Positions 47,078-56,590 of a DNA stretch of 64,000 nucleotides are shown here, piece after piece. The notes beneath the pieces were generated by a model. The model worked only from the letters and a program-made list of their open reading frames with translations, made no database searches and was not told the DNA's origin. Each line of letters begins with the position of its first letter. The first letter of the stretch is position 1. The stretch is from Sneathiella glossodoripedis JCM 23214. GTDB taxonomy: Bacteria > Pseudomonadota > Alphaproteobacteria > Sneathiellales > Sneathiellaceae. The translations under genes and the position numbers were made by a program. The DNA lies in the NCBI RefSeq assembly GCF_000616095.1, contig NZ_BAMS01000001.1:1-64000 (forward strand), written 5' to 3'.

Positions 47078-48463
47078 ATGGATCCCGCAAAGCTCGAACA
47101 AATAAAAACTGCAATGAACAAGATGGGCGTAGCTGCCCAGAAAGCATCCCAGCAACTGGCCATTGCACCAAATAATCAAAAAAATAAAGCGCTCACAACT
47201 GCAGCGGATCTTTTGGTCGAGAGGACTCAAAACCTACTCGAAGCGAATAGTGAGGATGTTCGACAAATTGAAAAAACTGTTGCAGATGCCAAAAAAACCC
47301 TCTCAGACTATACCGGAAATGCTGAACGTTTGCTGAGTGAGCCAAAGGCGATAGATGCTTTGCAAAATGCTGTTAGAAACATTAATCGATATAACCCTGC
47401 GTTTATTGATCGGCTGACATTAACTAAAGACAGCATTAAAAACATGGCCCAAGGACTCCGCGACATTGCAAAGCTTGACGATCCAGTGGGAAGAAATCTT
47501 GCTGAATTAAAGCCGCGGTCTGATAAGCTTCAAATTCACCGTGTCAGCGTCCCTTTAGGTGTTATCGGCATCATCTATGAATCCCGACCAAATGTAACCG
47601 CTGATGCCGGCGCGCTTTGCCTTAAATCAGGCAACGCCTGTATCCTGCGTGGTGGCTCTGACAGCCATAGATCCAGCATGGCAATAATTGACTGTTTAAA
47701 AGCAGGTTTAGAGGCAGCGAAATTGGACCCTAATTGCATTCAGTTGGTCGAGGAGACAGATCGCGCAGCGGTAAATCACTTGCTAACTATGTCTGATACG
47801 GTTGACGTTATCGTTCCGCGTGGAGGTAAAAGCCTCGTGAAAGTTATTCAGGAAAAAAGTAAAATTCCTGTATTTTCACATCTGGAGGGAATCAATCATA
47901 TTTTTGTCGACAAAGAGTTCGATGAGGAAAAAGCCATAAAAGTCATTGTAAATTCCAAGCTTCGCAGAACAGGGGTCTGCGGTGCCCTCGAAACCCTGCT
48001 CATTCACAAAAATGTCGCAGAAAGTTTTGGTGCAAAAATTACGAAAATCTTGCTCGATGAAAATTGCGAAGTTCGTGGGGACGAAACCATTCAAGCCTTC
48101 GACAGGCGCGTCGTAAAAGCCACTAAGGGTGATTGGAATACGGAATATCTTGCTCCAATTATCTCAATCGGTGTAGTAGATGATTTGCAGGCGGCAATTA
48201 CCCATATCCAAAGCCATGGTTCCGGCCATACTGATGGTATTATCTCAGAAAACCGTGAAAACATTACTGAATTTCAAAGACGGGTAGATAGTGCGATTGT
48301 CGTTGTGAATGCCTCAACACAGTTTGCCGATGGTGGGGAATTTGGCATGGGTGCTGAAATCGGTATCAGTACCGGCAGAATGCATGCACGTGGCCCCGTT
48401 GGCGTTGAACAGCTTACGACATTCAAATACTATGTAATGGGCGTTGGAACTATACGAGGTTAA
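47078..48463 (+). CDS. proA: Gamma-glutamyl phosphate reductase, enlarged
   Basis: ProA reduces gamma-glutamyl phosphate to the semialdehyde with NADPH. Motifs: VPLGVIGIIYESRPNVTADAGAL (about 160-182), the catalytic Cys in RRTGVCGALETLLIH, DGIISEN and GRMHARGPVGVEQLTTFKY. At 461 residues it is about 35-45 residues longer than usual. The extra piece lies at residues about 62-106 (EKTVADAKKTLSDYTGN, LLSEPKAIDALQNAVRNIN), between the N-terminal helix and the usual DRLTLT element. The frame is intact through it. Confidence 0.95.
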   Translation: MDPAKLEQIKTAMNKMGVAAQKASQQLAIAPNNQKNKALTTAADLLVERTQNLLEANSEDVRQIEKTVADAKKTLSDYTGNAERLLSEPKAIDALQNAVRNINRYNPAFIDRLTLTKDSIKNMAQGLRDIAKLDDPVGRNLAELKPRSDKLQIHRVSVPLGVIGIIYESRPNVTADAGALCLKSGNACILRGGSDSHRSSMAIIDCLKAGLEAAKLDPNCIQLVEETDRAAVNHLLTMSDTVDVIVPRGGKSLVKVIQEKSKIPVFSHLEGINHIFVDKEFDEEKAIKVIVNSKLRRTGVCGALETLLIHKNVAESFGAKITKILLDENCEVRGDETIQAFDRRVVKATKGDWNTEYLAPIISIGVVDDLQAAITHIQSHGSGHTDGIISENRENITEFQRRVDSAIVVVNASTQFADGGEFGMGAEIGISTGRMHARGPVGVEQLTTFKYYVMGVGTIRG

Positions 48464-48465
48464 GC

Positions 48466-49071
48466 TTGAAAAGAAAAGCTATTGGGCTTCTGGGCGGGTC
48501 TTTCAACCCCGCCCACGAAGGACATCTCTATATTAGCAATGCCGCCTTGCAGAACCTGAAGCTTGATGCCGTTTGGTGGCTTGTGTCACCTCAAAACCCA
48601 CTGAAATCAGCATCTGAACTTGATGATTTTGATGCTCGTATAGCGGGAGCAAAACAAATTGCAAAATCTGGCAAAATTCATGTATCCGACTTTGAGCGGG
48701 ATCAGCCGGTCAGCTACACAGCAAACTCGCTCACTCGTCTGGTTCGATCCTATCCCGATTGCGCCTTTGTCTGGTTGATGGGAGCGGATAATCTCGCCCA
48801 AATTCCAAAGTGGTACCGGTGGGAGAAGATATTTCAGCTATGCCCCGTCGCAATATTTGACCGGCCCGGCCAAACATACCCTTCACTTTGCGGTAGAGCA
48901 GCCCAACGCTATCGTCGCAGTCGCATCTTCCCTTCCGTCTGGGGAAAACCAATTCAAGGGTTTGCCCACTCCCCCCTGCCAGCCTGGACATTCGTTCCAT
49001 ATACGAAACATAAAATGAGCAGTACACAAATAAGAAAATCCGGTAAAAAACAAGGAAAAGCTTGCTCTTGA
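48466..49071 (+). CDS. nadD: Nicotinate-nucleotide adenylyltransferase
   Basis: The TTG at 48466 is 2 bases after the proA stop, with GAGG upstream. The 201-residue protein has LLGGSFNPAHEGHLYIS (nucleotidyltransferase HxGH site), WWLVSPQNPLK, FVWLMGADNLAQIPKWYRW and the end SSTQIRK. It makes deamido-NAD from nicotinate mononucleotide. Part of the proB-proA-nadD-rsfS-rlmH run conserved in alphaproteobacteria. Confidence 0.93.
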   Translation: MKRKAIGLLGGSFNPAHEGHLYISNAALQNLKLDAVWWLVSPQNPLKSASELDDFDARIAGAKQIAKSGKIHVSDFERDQPVSYTANSLTRLVRSYPDCAFVWLMGADNLAQIPKWYRWEKIFQLCPVAIFDRPGQTYPSLCGRAAQRYRRSRIFPSVWGKPIQGFAHSPLPAWTFVPYTKHKMSSTQIRKSGKKQGKACS

Positions 49072-49138
49072 GCGAAAAAACACCCAAATTATGAAGTGTA
49101 AATATTTAACTTATGAGCGGGAGTAGAATAGACCCCAT

Positions 49139-49498
49139 ATGAAAGCTAAAAAAGCTGTTGCTTCTCAACTTCGCGACCTCGTCAAAGATTGCCTGGAAGA
49201 CGACAAGGCGGAGGAAGTTGTATTAATTGACCTTGCAGGCAAAACCTCCTTTGCAGATTACATGATCATAGCCAATGGCCGTTCAACCCGGCAAGTTGGC
49301 GCTATGGCTGAGCATCTGAAAGACCGTATCAAAGAAGCCGGATTTGGCATTCCCCAAGTGGAAGGCAAGGCTAACTGTGACTGGGTTCTGGTAGATGCCG
49401 GTGACGTCATCGTTCATTTGTTTCGACCCGAAGTTCGAGAGTTTTACAACCTCGAAAAAATCTGGGCACCAATGGCTGCACAGGAAATGACCAACTAG
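49139..49498 (+). CDS. rsfS: Ribosome silencing factor
   Basis: A 119-residue RsfS/Iojap protein with KAEEVVLIDLAGKTSFADYMIIANGRSTRQVGAMAEHL in type (positions about 22-60) and DWVLVDAGDVIVHLFRPEVREFYNLEKIW at the end. It binds L14 and blocks subunit joining in stationary phase. It lies in the usual slot between nadD and rlmH. Confidence 0.94.
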   Translation: MKAKKAVASQLRDLVKDCLEDDKAEEVVLIDLAGKTSFADYMIIANGRSTRQVGAMAEHLKDRIKEAGFGIPQVEGKANCDWVLVDAGDVIVHLFRPEVREFYNLEKIWAPMAAQEMTN

Positions 49499-49539
49499 GG
49501 ACGATTGCAGCCGCAGTCGCTCCGGCGGGAGTAGCGCCT

Positions 49540-49998
49540 ATGCGTGTGACAATTGCCAGTGTGGGCCGGTTCCGCGGCGGCCCATTGCAGGACCTGTATT
49601 CTGAATATTCCTCCCGTGTTCCGTGGGATATCACCTTAAAGGAAGTTGAGGAGAAAAAGCCACTCAAAGGGGAAAAGCTCAAAGCCCGCGAAGCCGAGTT
49701 ACTTTTAAAAGCTGTTCCTAAAGGCGCTACTTTGATTGTGCTTCATGAAACAGGAAAGCAATATGAAAGTGTAAATTTCGCAAAAATGCTCACTGATTAC
49801 GCGGATCAAGGTGTGCAAGATCTAGCTTTTCTTATTGGTGGAGCTGATGGCCATAGTGCAGAGACTCTCAAACTGGCTGATCAACTTTTATCTCTTGGCA
49901 AGATGACATGGCCTCACCTGATGGTACGAGGATTATTGGCCGAACAAATTTACAGAGCCTACTCAATTCAAAACAACCATCCTTATCATCGGGCCTAA
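49540..49998 (+). CDS. rlmH: 23S rRNA (pseudouridine1915-N3)-methyltransferase
   Basis: The 152-residue SPOUT enzyme ends with the typical YRAYSIQNNHPYHRA and contains LAFLIGGADGHS and LSLGKMTWPHLMVRGLLAEQIYRA (knotted SAM site). It methylates pseudouridine 1915 in helix 69 of 23S rRNA. A GGGAG ribosome site precedes the ATG. Confidence 0.96.
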   Translation: MRVTIASVGRFRGGPLQDLYSEYSSRVPWDITLKEVEEKKPLKGEKLKAREAELLLKAVPKGATLIVLHETGKQYESVNFAKMLTDYADQGVQDLAFLIGGADGHSAETLKLADQLLSLGKMTWPHLMVRGLLAEQIYRAYSIQNNHPYHRA

Positions 49999-50066
49999 GT
50001 AGAATTTAGACGGCCATCCACTTGATTTTAATGGAATTATGCTCCATCTAGCGATATAAACGGACC

Positions 50067-51638
50067 ATGATGAAAAAACCGGATCTAACAATGTCAAAAC
50101 CTGTGCTGCTGTGTATTCTTGATGGGTGGGGTTATCGCGAAGATGAAGCGGATAATGCGATTGCCCGTGCGAATACACCCAACTGGGACCAAATGACAGC
50201 GACCTGCCCTATGGGATTACTGGGAACCTCGGGCTTGGATGTAGGTCTTCCCGAAGGTCAAATGGGAAACTCGGAAGTTGGCCACATGACCATAGGCAGC
50301 GGCCGCGTTATTTTACAAGACTTGCCGCGCATTAACTCCGACATTGAATCCGAAACTCTGGCCTCCAACCCTGTCCTAAATAAGTTAATTTCGGACCTGA
50401 AACAAACTGGAGGGACATGTCACATTGGTGGACTATTGTCCCCCGGTGGCGTCCATTCGCACCAGGACCACATAATTGCCTTGTGTAAAATATTGAACGC
50501 CGAGGGTATACCGGTTGCAGTACACGGCTTTCTGGATGGCAGGGATACGCCGCCTACCAGCGGTGCTGGTTACCTGTCCGAAATCCAGAAAGAGCTAAGC
50601 CAGCTGCAAAGCGCTTCTATCGCCACATTATGTGGGCGCTATTATGCCATGGATCGTGATAACAACTGGGATCGTGTGTCCATCGCCTATGATGCTGTTT
50701 TCGGTGCAGTCGGAATGCGAACAGACTTATCCGACGTTGTGTTACTTGAAGCATACGAAGATGGGGAAAATGATGAGTTCATGAAGCCCCGCATTGCATC
50801 CGACTTTGAAGGTGTTCAAGACGGCGATGCTTTTCTTGCTGCTAACTTTCGTGCGGACAGAGCTCGTCAGTTAATGCATGCGATTGTAGATGAAACTTTC
50901 GAGGGATTTGCCCGCAAGTTCCAGCCAAAGTTAAGCAATGTAACCGGAATGGTGGAATATTCTGCTGACCTAGCCTCAAAGATCCCTGCGTTATTCCCAC
51001 CAGTTGAAATAAAAAACACGTTGGGAGATGTAGTCTCGCGGGCTGGAAAAACCCAACTCAGAATTGCCGAAACGGAAAAATACGCTCATGTCACCTTCTT
51101 CCTGAACGGTGGTGAAGAACAAGTGTTTGAAGGTGAAGAGCGAATTCTTGTGCCAAGTCCGAAAGTTGCCACATATGATTTGCAACCTGAAATGTCTGCA
51201 CCTGAAGTCAAGGCGAAACTGCTAGAGGCGATCAAAAGTCAAAAATTTGATTTGATCGTCGTTAATTTTGCTAACCCGGATATGGTTGGTCATACCGGTG
51301 TAATGGATGCTGCTATTGAAGCTGTCGAAGCCATTGATCAATGTATTGGTGACCTGCGCACCGCTGTTGATGAAATGGGAGGCAGTATGTTTATCACAGC
51401 CGATCATGGAAATATCGAGCTGATGAAAGACCCTCAGTCTCACAAACCTCACACGGCCCATACAACCAATCTGGTTCCTTTCCTCCTTGCAAGCGGGGAA
51501 CAGAACCTAGAATTGCAAAATGGTACTTTGGCAGATATCGCTCCAACAGTTCTAAAAGTGATGGGGCTGGAGATACCCTCTGAAATGACCGGTAAGGTGC
51601 TCCTTGCCGAACCAGCTGCAGACCGTGCTGTTTCGTGA
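50067..51638 (+). CDS. gpmI: 2,3-bisphosphoglycerate-independent phosphoglycerate mutase
   Basis: The 523-residue enzyme has LCILDGWGYRED, the phospho-serine site GNSEVGHMTIGSGR, VHSHQDH, HGFLDGRDTPPTS, CGRYYAMDRDNNWDR and metal-binding NFANPDMVGHTG and TADHGNIE. It interconverts 3- and 2-phosphoglycerate with two Mn ions. The start could be ATG at 50067, 50070 or 50091. The next gene overlaps its end by 35 bases. Confidence 0.97.
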   Translation: MMKKPDLTMSKPVLLCILDGWGYREDEADNAIARANTPNWDQMTATCPMGLLGTSGLDVGLPEGQMGNSEVGHMTIGSGRVILQDLPRINSDIESETLASNPVLNKLISDLKQTGGTCHIGGLLSPGGVHSHQDHIIALCKILNAEGIPVAVHGFLDGRDTPPTSGAGYLSEIQKELSQLQSASIATLCGRYYAMDRDNNWDRVSIAYDAVFGAVGMRTDLSDVVLLEAYEDGENDEFMKPRIASDFEGVQDGDAFLAANFRADRARQLMHAIVDETFEGFARKFQPKLSNVTGMVEYSADLASKIPALFPPVEIKNTLGDVVSRAGKTQLRIAETEKYAHVTFFLNGGEEQVFEGEERILVPSPKVATYDLQPEMSAPEVKAKLLEAIKSQKFDLIVVNFANPDMVGHTGVMDAAIEAVEAIDQCIGDLRTAVDEMGGSMFITADHGNIELMKDPQSHKPHTAHTTNLVPFLLASGEQNLELQNGTLADIAPTVLKVMGLEIPSEMTGKVLLAEPAADRAVS

Positions 51639-53025
51639 ATGGTTCGCATATAACGCAATAACGCTTCCAAGAGGCGTAATTTTTCTTGCTTGTTTGGGAT
51701 GTCTGTTCCTGATCGAAGCTCAAGCCGCCAGTCCAGAGCAGGAGCTTATTAAACTGCGTGAGCAGCTAAGCGCATCAAACGCGAAGCAGGAAAATATATC
51801 AGCACACCTGCAACTCTTAAGCGGAGAAATCGTTACTCTAAAAAGAAAACTTTCCCAAGCAGCAAGTCGCATTCGCGAGCTGGATCAAAAAATGATTGAA
51901 ACGGAGGAACGACTGGCAGACATCGCTGCAGTAGAACAGCAAACCCTGTCTGTTCTTTCAAAGCAAAATGAGGGGCTTTCTGATACGCTGTCTGCGCTCC
52001 TCCAGTTAAGCAGGCAACCTGCAGGCAGTCTGGTTGGCAGCCCTGAAAACCTTATCGACACTTTGCGGGCTGCAACGCTATTAAAATCAGTGATCCCGTC
52101 ACTCAAGACACAGGCTGACGAGCTAGCACAGCAACTCGAAGCTCTTGCCGAGCTGCGTGATGAACATCTCTCAGAGCAACATAAATTTGCTGAGCTGCGC
52201 AAAAGCAGAATGTCAGAGCAAGAAACACTTGATGAACTGGTTGCCACAAAAAATGCCGCCCGAATCGCTTTGAAGTCTCAAAACAGTCAGGAAAGTCGGA
52301 AACAGGATCAACTTGCCAGTCGTGCAGAAAATCTAGTCGCACTTTTGGGTAAACTGGAAGCTGACAAACGAAAACGGCTTAAAGAAGAGCGACGCCGAAT
52401 AGAAGAAGAAATCCGCCGCCAAGAACAGTTAAGAGAAGCAGCTCTTCGCCAAAAGCAAGCTGAAGAACTGGCGGAGCGATCATCTTCCGATAATAAAACC
52501 GTCCAAAAGACTCCGACACCACCTCCCTCACGTAAAAATGATGAAAGCAAACCGGTAAATGTGGCCAATAATACCCAAGATCAGGTTGCCCGTTTGCCGC
52601 AAGTTGGAACGGGGCGTCCATTTTCAGAAATTAAAGGCACACTTCCTTTACCAGTTGGTGGTAGGATAGTTTCAAATTATAATTCAACCCGAAAGCGCTT
52701 GCAGCGCAGTGGTATTGTAATCGAGACAAGAGATGGCGCAGCTGTTGTTTCACCCTATGATGGTCAGATCGCCTTTGCCGGCCCGTTTCGGCATTACGGG
52801 CTCTTGTTGATTATTGACCACGGAGAGGGGTATCATACCTTATTGGCTGGTATGGGCGCTATCGAAGGGGAAGTCGGGCAGCTTTTGCTGGCAGGTGAAC
52901 CTGTGGGAACAATGACAAGTGAAAATAATGTCAAACCGACATTATATATGGAACTAAGAGTAAAAGGGTCGCCAGTGAACCCGGTTCCGTGGTTGGCGGC
53001 AGGATATAGAAAGGTCAGTGGATAA
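51604..53025 (+). CDS. Murein hydrolase activator EnvC-like protein (degenerate M23)
   Basis: A TTG at 51604 with AAGGTG before it is the likeliest start; a GTG at 51625 is possible but lacks a site. A signal peptide (LACLGCLFLIEAQA) is followed by long coiled coils (about 50-290), a linker rich in Pro/Ser/Asn and a LytM domain at the end (GGRIVSNYNS, SPYDGQIAFAGPFRHYG, LIIDHGEGYHTLLAG). The metal-binding His residues of active M23 peptidases are missing, as in EnvC, which activates amidases at division. It overlaps ctpA by one base (TAATG). Confidence 0.9.
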   Translation: MPNQLQTVLFREWFAYNAITLPRGVIFLACLGCLFLIEAQAASPEQELIKLREQLSASNAKQENISAHLQLLSGEIVTLKRKLSQAASRIRELDQKMIETEERLADIAAVEQQTLSVLSKQNEGLSDTLSALLQLSRQPAGSLVGSPENLIDTLRAATLLKSVIPSLKTQADELAQQLEALAELRDEHLSEQHKFAELRKSRMSEQETLDELVATKNAARIALKSQNSQESRKQDQLASRAENLVALLGKLEADKRKRLKEERRRIEEEIRRQEQLREAALRQKQAEELAERSSSDNKTVQKTPTPPPSRKNDESKPVNVANNTQDQVARLPQVGTGRPFSEIKGTLPLPVGGRIVSNYNSTRKRLQRSGIVIETRDGAAVVSPYDGQIAFAGPFRHYGLLLIIDHGEGYHTLLAGMGAIEGEVGQLLLAGEPVGTMTSENNVKPTLYMELRVKGSPVNPVPWLAAGYRKVSG

Positions 53026-54314
53026 TGAGAAATGTTGTTACATGCTTCTTGGCGGCCTCAGTAGTCATTTTGTCGCTGGCTATACTAACAACTCCCAAGA
53101 ACGAAGTGGCCGCAAGTTCCGAAACCTACAAGCAGCTAAATCTGTTTGGCGATGTATTTGCAAAAATCAGAGAAGACTATGTAGAAGAAGTGGATGATGC
53201 CAAACTGATAGAAGCAGCCATCAATGGCATGCTCGCTTCCCTAGATCCTCATTCCAGTTACCTGAATCCGGAAAATTATTCAGGAATGAAAATCCAAACC
53301 CGTGGAAAGTTTGGCGGCCTTGGAATAGAGGTTACGATGGAAGGCGGTCTGGTTAAGGTTGTAACCCCCATCGATGATACGCCAGCAGCAGCGGCCGGAG
53401 TACAAGCCGGTGACTTCATCACTCATCTAGACGGGGAACCTGTACTGGGACTAACCCTGTCACAGGCTGTTGAGCGTATGCGTGGTTTGGTTGACACTGA
53501 TATTTCCATAACAATCCGCCGCGAAGGTGTAAAAGAGCCCATCGAGCTGACAATCACACGAGCAATTATCACAGTGCAGTCAGTGCGTGGTCGCCTTGAA
53601 GATGAAGACCTGGCCTATGTTCGAATTTCGAGTTTTACCGAGCAGACTGACAGTGGTCTTAGAAAAACCATCAAGAACCTGATCGAAGAAGCCGGCGACG
53701 TTAAAGGGCTCATTCTTGACCTGCGCAACAATCCAGGTGGGCTCCTGGATCAGGCAATTGCCGTTTCAGATGCTTTTCTGACCAAAGGTGAAATTGTCTC
53801 GACCAGAGGCCGGGAAGTTAAAAACTCACAGCGTTATAATGCCACACCGGATGATATTATGGATGGCAAGCCGATTGTCGTACTGATTAATGGTGGTTCC
53901 GCCAGTGCATCAGAAATTGTGGCGGGTGCTCTTCAGGATCACAGACGTGCCGTTGTCCTTGGAACACAAAGCTTTGGGAAAGGGTCCGTACAAACGATTG
54001 TTCCATTGCAAGGAGATGGTGCGATGCGGATGACAACAGCCCGCTATTATACACCGTCTGGTACCTCTATTCAGGCCAAGGGCATTACCCCGGATATCGA
54101 GGTCAAGCAATCGCGTCTTGAAGTTCTGGAGCCTGCACGCAGAAGATCCGAAGCTGATCTAAGGAATCATTTGGACAATGGCGAGGATGAGGATAAAGCT
54201 GAAAGCGTCGATGGTGATGGGACCGAAGATGAAAAAGCTTTGGACTATCAATTACTACGTGCAAAGGATCTGCTAAAAGGAGTCTCCCTTTTTGCCAGAA
54301 AAGATCTCAACTAA
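53025..54314 (+). CDS. C-terminal processing peptidase, S41 family
   Basis: The 429-residue protein has an N-terminal anchor (FLAASVVILSLAILT), a PDZ domain (GGLGIEVTMEGGLVKVVTPIDD), and the S41 core (LILDLRNNPGGLLDQA, the nucleophile Ser in NGGSASASEIVAGAL, and the Lys in GTQSFGKGSVQT). The C-terminal part carries an acidic stretch (DNGEDEDKAESVDGDGTEDE). It matches CtpA, a periplasmic protease. Translationally linked with the EnvC-like gene by TAATG. Confidence 0.93.
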   Translation: MRNVVTCFLAASVVILSLAILTTPKNEVAASSETYKQLNLFGDVFAKIREDYVEEVDDAKLIEAAINGMLASLDPHSSYLNPENYSGMKIQTRGKFGGLGIEVTMEGGLVKVVTPIDDTPAAAAGVQAGDFITHLDGEPVLGLTLSQAVERMRGLVDTDISITIRREGVKEPIELTITRAIITVQSVRGRLEDEDLAYVRISSFTEQTDSGLRKTIKNLIEEAGDVKGLILDLRNNPGGLLDQAIAVSDAFLTKGEIVSTRGREVKNSQRYNATPDDIMDGKPIVVLINGGSASASEIVAGALQDHRRAVVLGTQSFGKGSVQTIVPLQGDGAMRMTTARYYTPSGTSIQAKGITPDIEVKQSRLEVLEPARRRSEADLRNHLDNGEDEDKAESVDGDGTEDEKALDYQLLRAKDLLKGVSLFARKDLN

Positions 54315-54349
54315 TCTGACCTTTTCTTCACTCGAATGATGGGTAACTC

Positions 54350-55810
54350 TTGGCGATGCTAAGAAAAAAGAAATCGGCAGCAGCGAAAAATTCTAGTGGA
54401 TTTTCGCTGCTGTCTACCATGTACACGCTGCTATTTCTGGCAATAGTCGGTTTGGTTGGCTGGATCACGTATGAAGACTACCAAAATCCAATATCTGAAC
54501 AAAAGATCGAAGCTCAATCGGAAATCACCCCAGTAACGATTGTTCCGACCGATGAAAAAACCGAAGATGGCGCGACAAGTACACAGAGCGAGACTGCCCT
54601 TGAGTTAAGTACTGAACCTGAGGACAAAAAACCTGAAAGCGAAGAAGTATCGTCGACGGAATCAGAAATTCAGACAGAGGCTCAAGAAGAACTCAACCAG
54701 TCCGTAATCGATCAAAGCACCTCGACTGAAACAACTGAAATCAGCGCTTTAGAACCAGAAACCACAGCAAAAGAACTTCAAGAGTCCAAAACTAATATCG
54801 CCACCGAACCCAAAGCCGATGGCTTGAAAAAAGAAGTCGGCACTCCGGCAGAACCTGAAGTTAAAAATGAAACAAATTCTGTCACGCCTTCATCACCAAG
54901 TCCGGCACCAGAACCCTCGGTTAGTGATACTAACGTCGCTGAAAACGTGAACACTGATCAAGATCCACCGATCAGTATCGAAAACACAACCGAGGAAAAA
55001 ATTGCGCTCGCGCCAGTTCCGGATCCGGAAATTTCAAAAAATTCGGACTTTGGACTATTACCTATTATTGGGCCTGGTGGAAAAATGCCGTGGCGTACCT
55101 ATGGCCGACCATTTGATGACCCACTATCGCGCCCGCGTATTGCCATTGTCATTAGTGAAATGGGCATGAGCAGTTCCGCAACAAAAACTGCGATCCAGAA
55201 GCTACCGGGAGCTGTCACCCTTTCCTTCAATCCCTATGCCAGAGGTTTACAGGACTGGATCGAACAGGCCCGGGCAGCGGGTCATGAGGTACTGCTGCAA
55301 TTACCAATGGAACCTTTTGGATACCCAAACAACGATCCCGGCCCTCACAGCCTGCTAACCAGCCTGACTGATAGGGAGAACCTAAATCGCCTAGACTGGA
55401 TGTTGGGCCGTTTTACCGGCTATAGCGGCGTGACCAATCAAATGGGATCCAGATTCACCTCTTCTTTGCAGGATATGGAGCCAATCATGAAGGTTCTCAA
55501 GGAAAGAGGATTGCTGTTTCTGGATGGTCGCACTTCCTCAAAGAGCATTGCTGCAAAAGTTGCATCGCAGCTGCAGATGCCCTTCGCAGTAAATAACCGG
55601 TTCTTAGATCATAAAGCAGATCGTGATACAATCGACAAGCGCCTATCAGAGCTAGAACGAATTGCCAAATTTACGGGCACCGCAGTTGGAGTTGGATATC
55701 CTTACCCTGTCACCATGGAGCGTATATCCGTCTGGGCCCAGACACTCAACCGCAAAGGCCTTGTACTGGCACCAGTATCCGCTGTAGTCAACAGGCAGGA
55801 AATTAGATGA
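54350..55810 (+). CDS. Divergent polysaccharide deacetylase family protein
   Basis: The 486-residue protein (TTG at 54350, or ATG at 54356) has one N-terminal membrane helix (STMYTLLFLAIVGLVGWIT), then a long low-complexity stretch rich in Glu, Thr, Ser and Pro (about 60-215), and a C-terminal domain of the divergent polysaccharide deacetylase type (PRIAIVISEMG, VTLSFNPYARGLQDWIEQARAAGHE, LQLPMEP, LLFLDGRTSSKS, GVGYPYPVTMERI). The family's catalytic Asp pair (IDD) reads ISE here, so the activity is uncertain. It ends 4 bases into rppH. Confidence 0.87.
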   Translation: MAMLRKKKSAAAKNSSGFSLLSTMYTLLFLAIVGLVGWITYEDYQNPISEQKIEAQSEITPVTIVPTDEKTEDGATSTQSETALELSTEPEDKKPESEEVSSTESEIQTEAQEELNQSVIDQSTSTETTEISALEPETTAKELQESKTNIATEPKADGLKKEVGTPAEPEVKNETNSVTPSSPSPAPEPSVSDTNVAENVNTDQDPPISIENTTEEKIALAPVPDPEISKNSDFGLLPIIGPGGKMPWRTYGRPFDDPLSRPRIAIVISEMGMSSSATKTAIQKLPGAVTLSFNPYARGLQDWIEQARAAGHEVLLQLPMEPFGYPNNDPGPHSLLTSLTDRENLNRLDWMLGRFTGYSGVTNQMGSRFTSSLQDMEPIMKVLKERGLLFLDGRTSSKSIAAKVASQLQMPFAVNNRFLDHKADRDTIDKRLSELERIAKFTGTAVGVGYPYPVTMERISVWAQTLNRKGLVLAPVSAVVNRQEIR

Positions 55811-56289
55811 CTAACCCAAATACCCTCCCTTATCGCCCTTGCGCTGGAGTTATGTTGTTGAACCAATATAAACAGATATTTGTTGGCAAACGGATAGATA
55901 TGCCCTCCGAGCATTGGCAAATGCCACAAGGTGGCATTGATGAAGGAGAAACTTCACTCGAGGCTGCACGGCGTGAGCTCCTTGAAGAAATAGGCACGGA
56001 CAACGCGACCCTGATTGCAGAACATGAAGACTGGCTGCAATATGATTTACCGGATCATTTAATTGGCAAGGTCTGGAAAGGCAAATACAGAGGCCAAAAA
56101 CAAAAGTGGTTTTTATTTTCCTTTGAAGGTTCTGACACAGAAATCAATCTGGAAACGGAACATCCGGAGTTCTGTGATTGGAAATGGACAGACACAAATT
56201 CACTCATAAACCAGATAGTTCCCTTCAAACGGGACCTGTATAAACAAATTGTGAATCACTTTGAGTCTTTTCTCACCCCTCCGAAATAA
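55807..56289 (+). CDS. rppH: RNA pyrophosphohydrolase (Nudix)
   Basis: The 160-residue protein overlaps the preceding gene by ATGA. It has YRPCAGVMLLN, WQMPQGGIDEGE and the full Nudix box GGIDEGETSLEAARRELLEE with IGT after it. RppH trims the 5' triphosphate of mRNAs to trigger RNase E decay. It closes the housekeeping run. Confidence 0.95.
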   Translation: MTNPNTLPYRPCAGVMLLNQYKQIFVGKRIDMPSEHWQMPQGGIDEGETSLEAARRELLEEIGTDNATLIAEHEDWLQYDLPDHLIGKVWKGKYRGQKQKWFLFSFEGSDTEINLETEHPEFCDWKWTDTNSLINQIVPFKRDLYKQIVNHFESFLTPPK

Positions 56290-56590
56290 TCGCGTCACGA
56301 GAATATAAAAACAACCGTTTAAATAGTAATGCTATCCACAACACACACTATATCTTGTGGTTTGTTGTATTTTTGCATCCGAAACAAGATTAAGTTGTTG
56401 TTTTACGTGAAATTTTATCCCTATTATTTTAATAAATATTTAACCATATAGTCAGCTTGAATTTCATTGAAAGAATTTCTCGCGACTATGGGGTGCATTC
56501 AGGGGGATGCGAAAATTTCGGTTTGGTAACGATTGTAGCAATCAGTTTCGTTACTTTGGTTTAGTATGTAGCTCATAGAGTGAGAATGAG
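56290..56590. other. Intergenic region with weak terminator
   Basis: This 301-base AT-rich gap lies between rppH and the PilZ gene. CCACAA (56336-56341) and TTGTGG (56355-56360) form a 6-bp stem followed by a T-rich tract to 56374, a possible terminator of the housekeeping operon. The rest should hold the promoter of the PilZ-methyltransferase gene. No gene seen. Confidence 0.5.
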
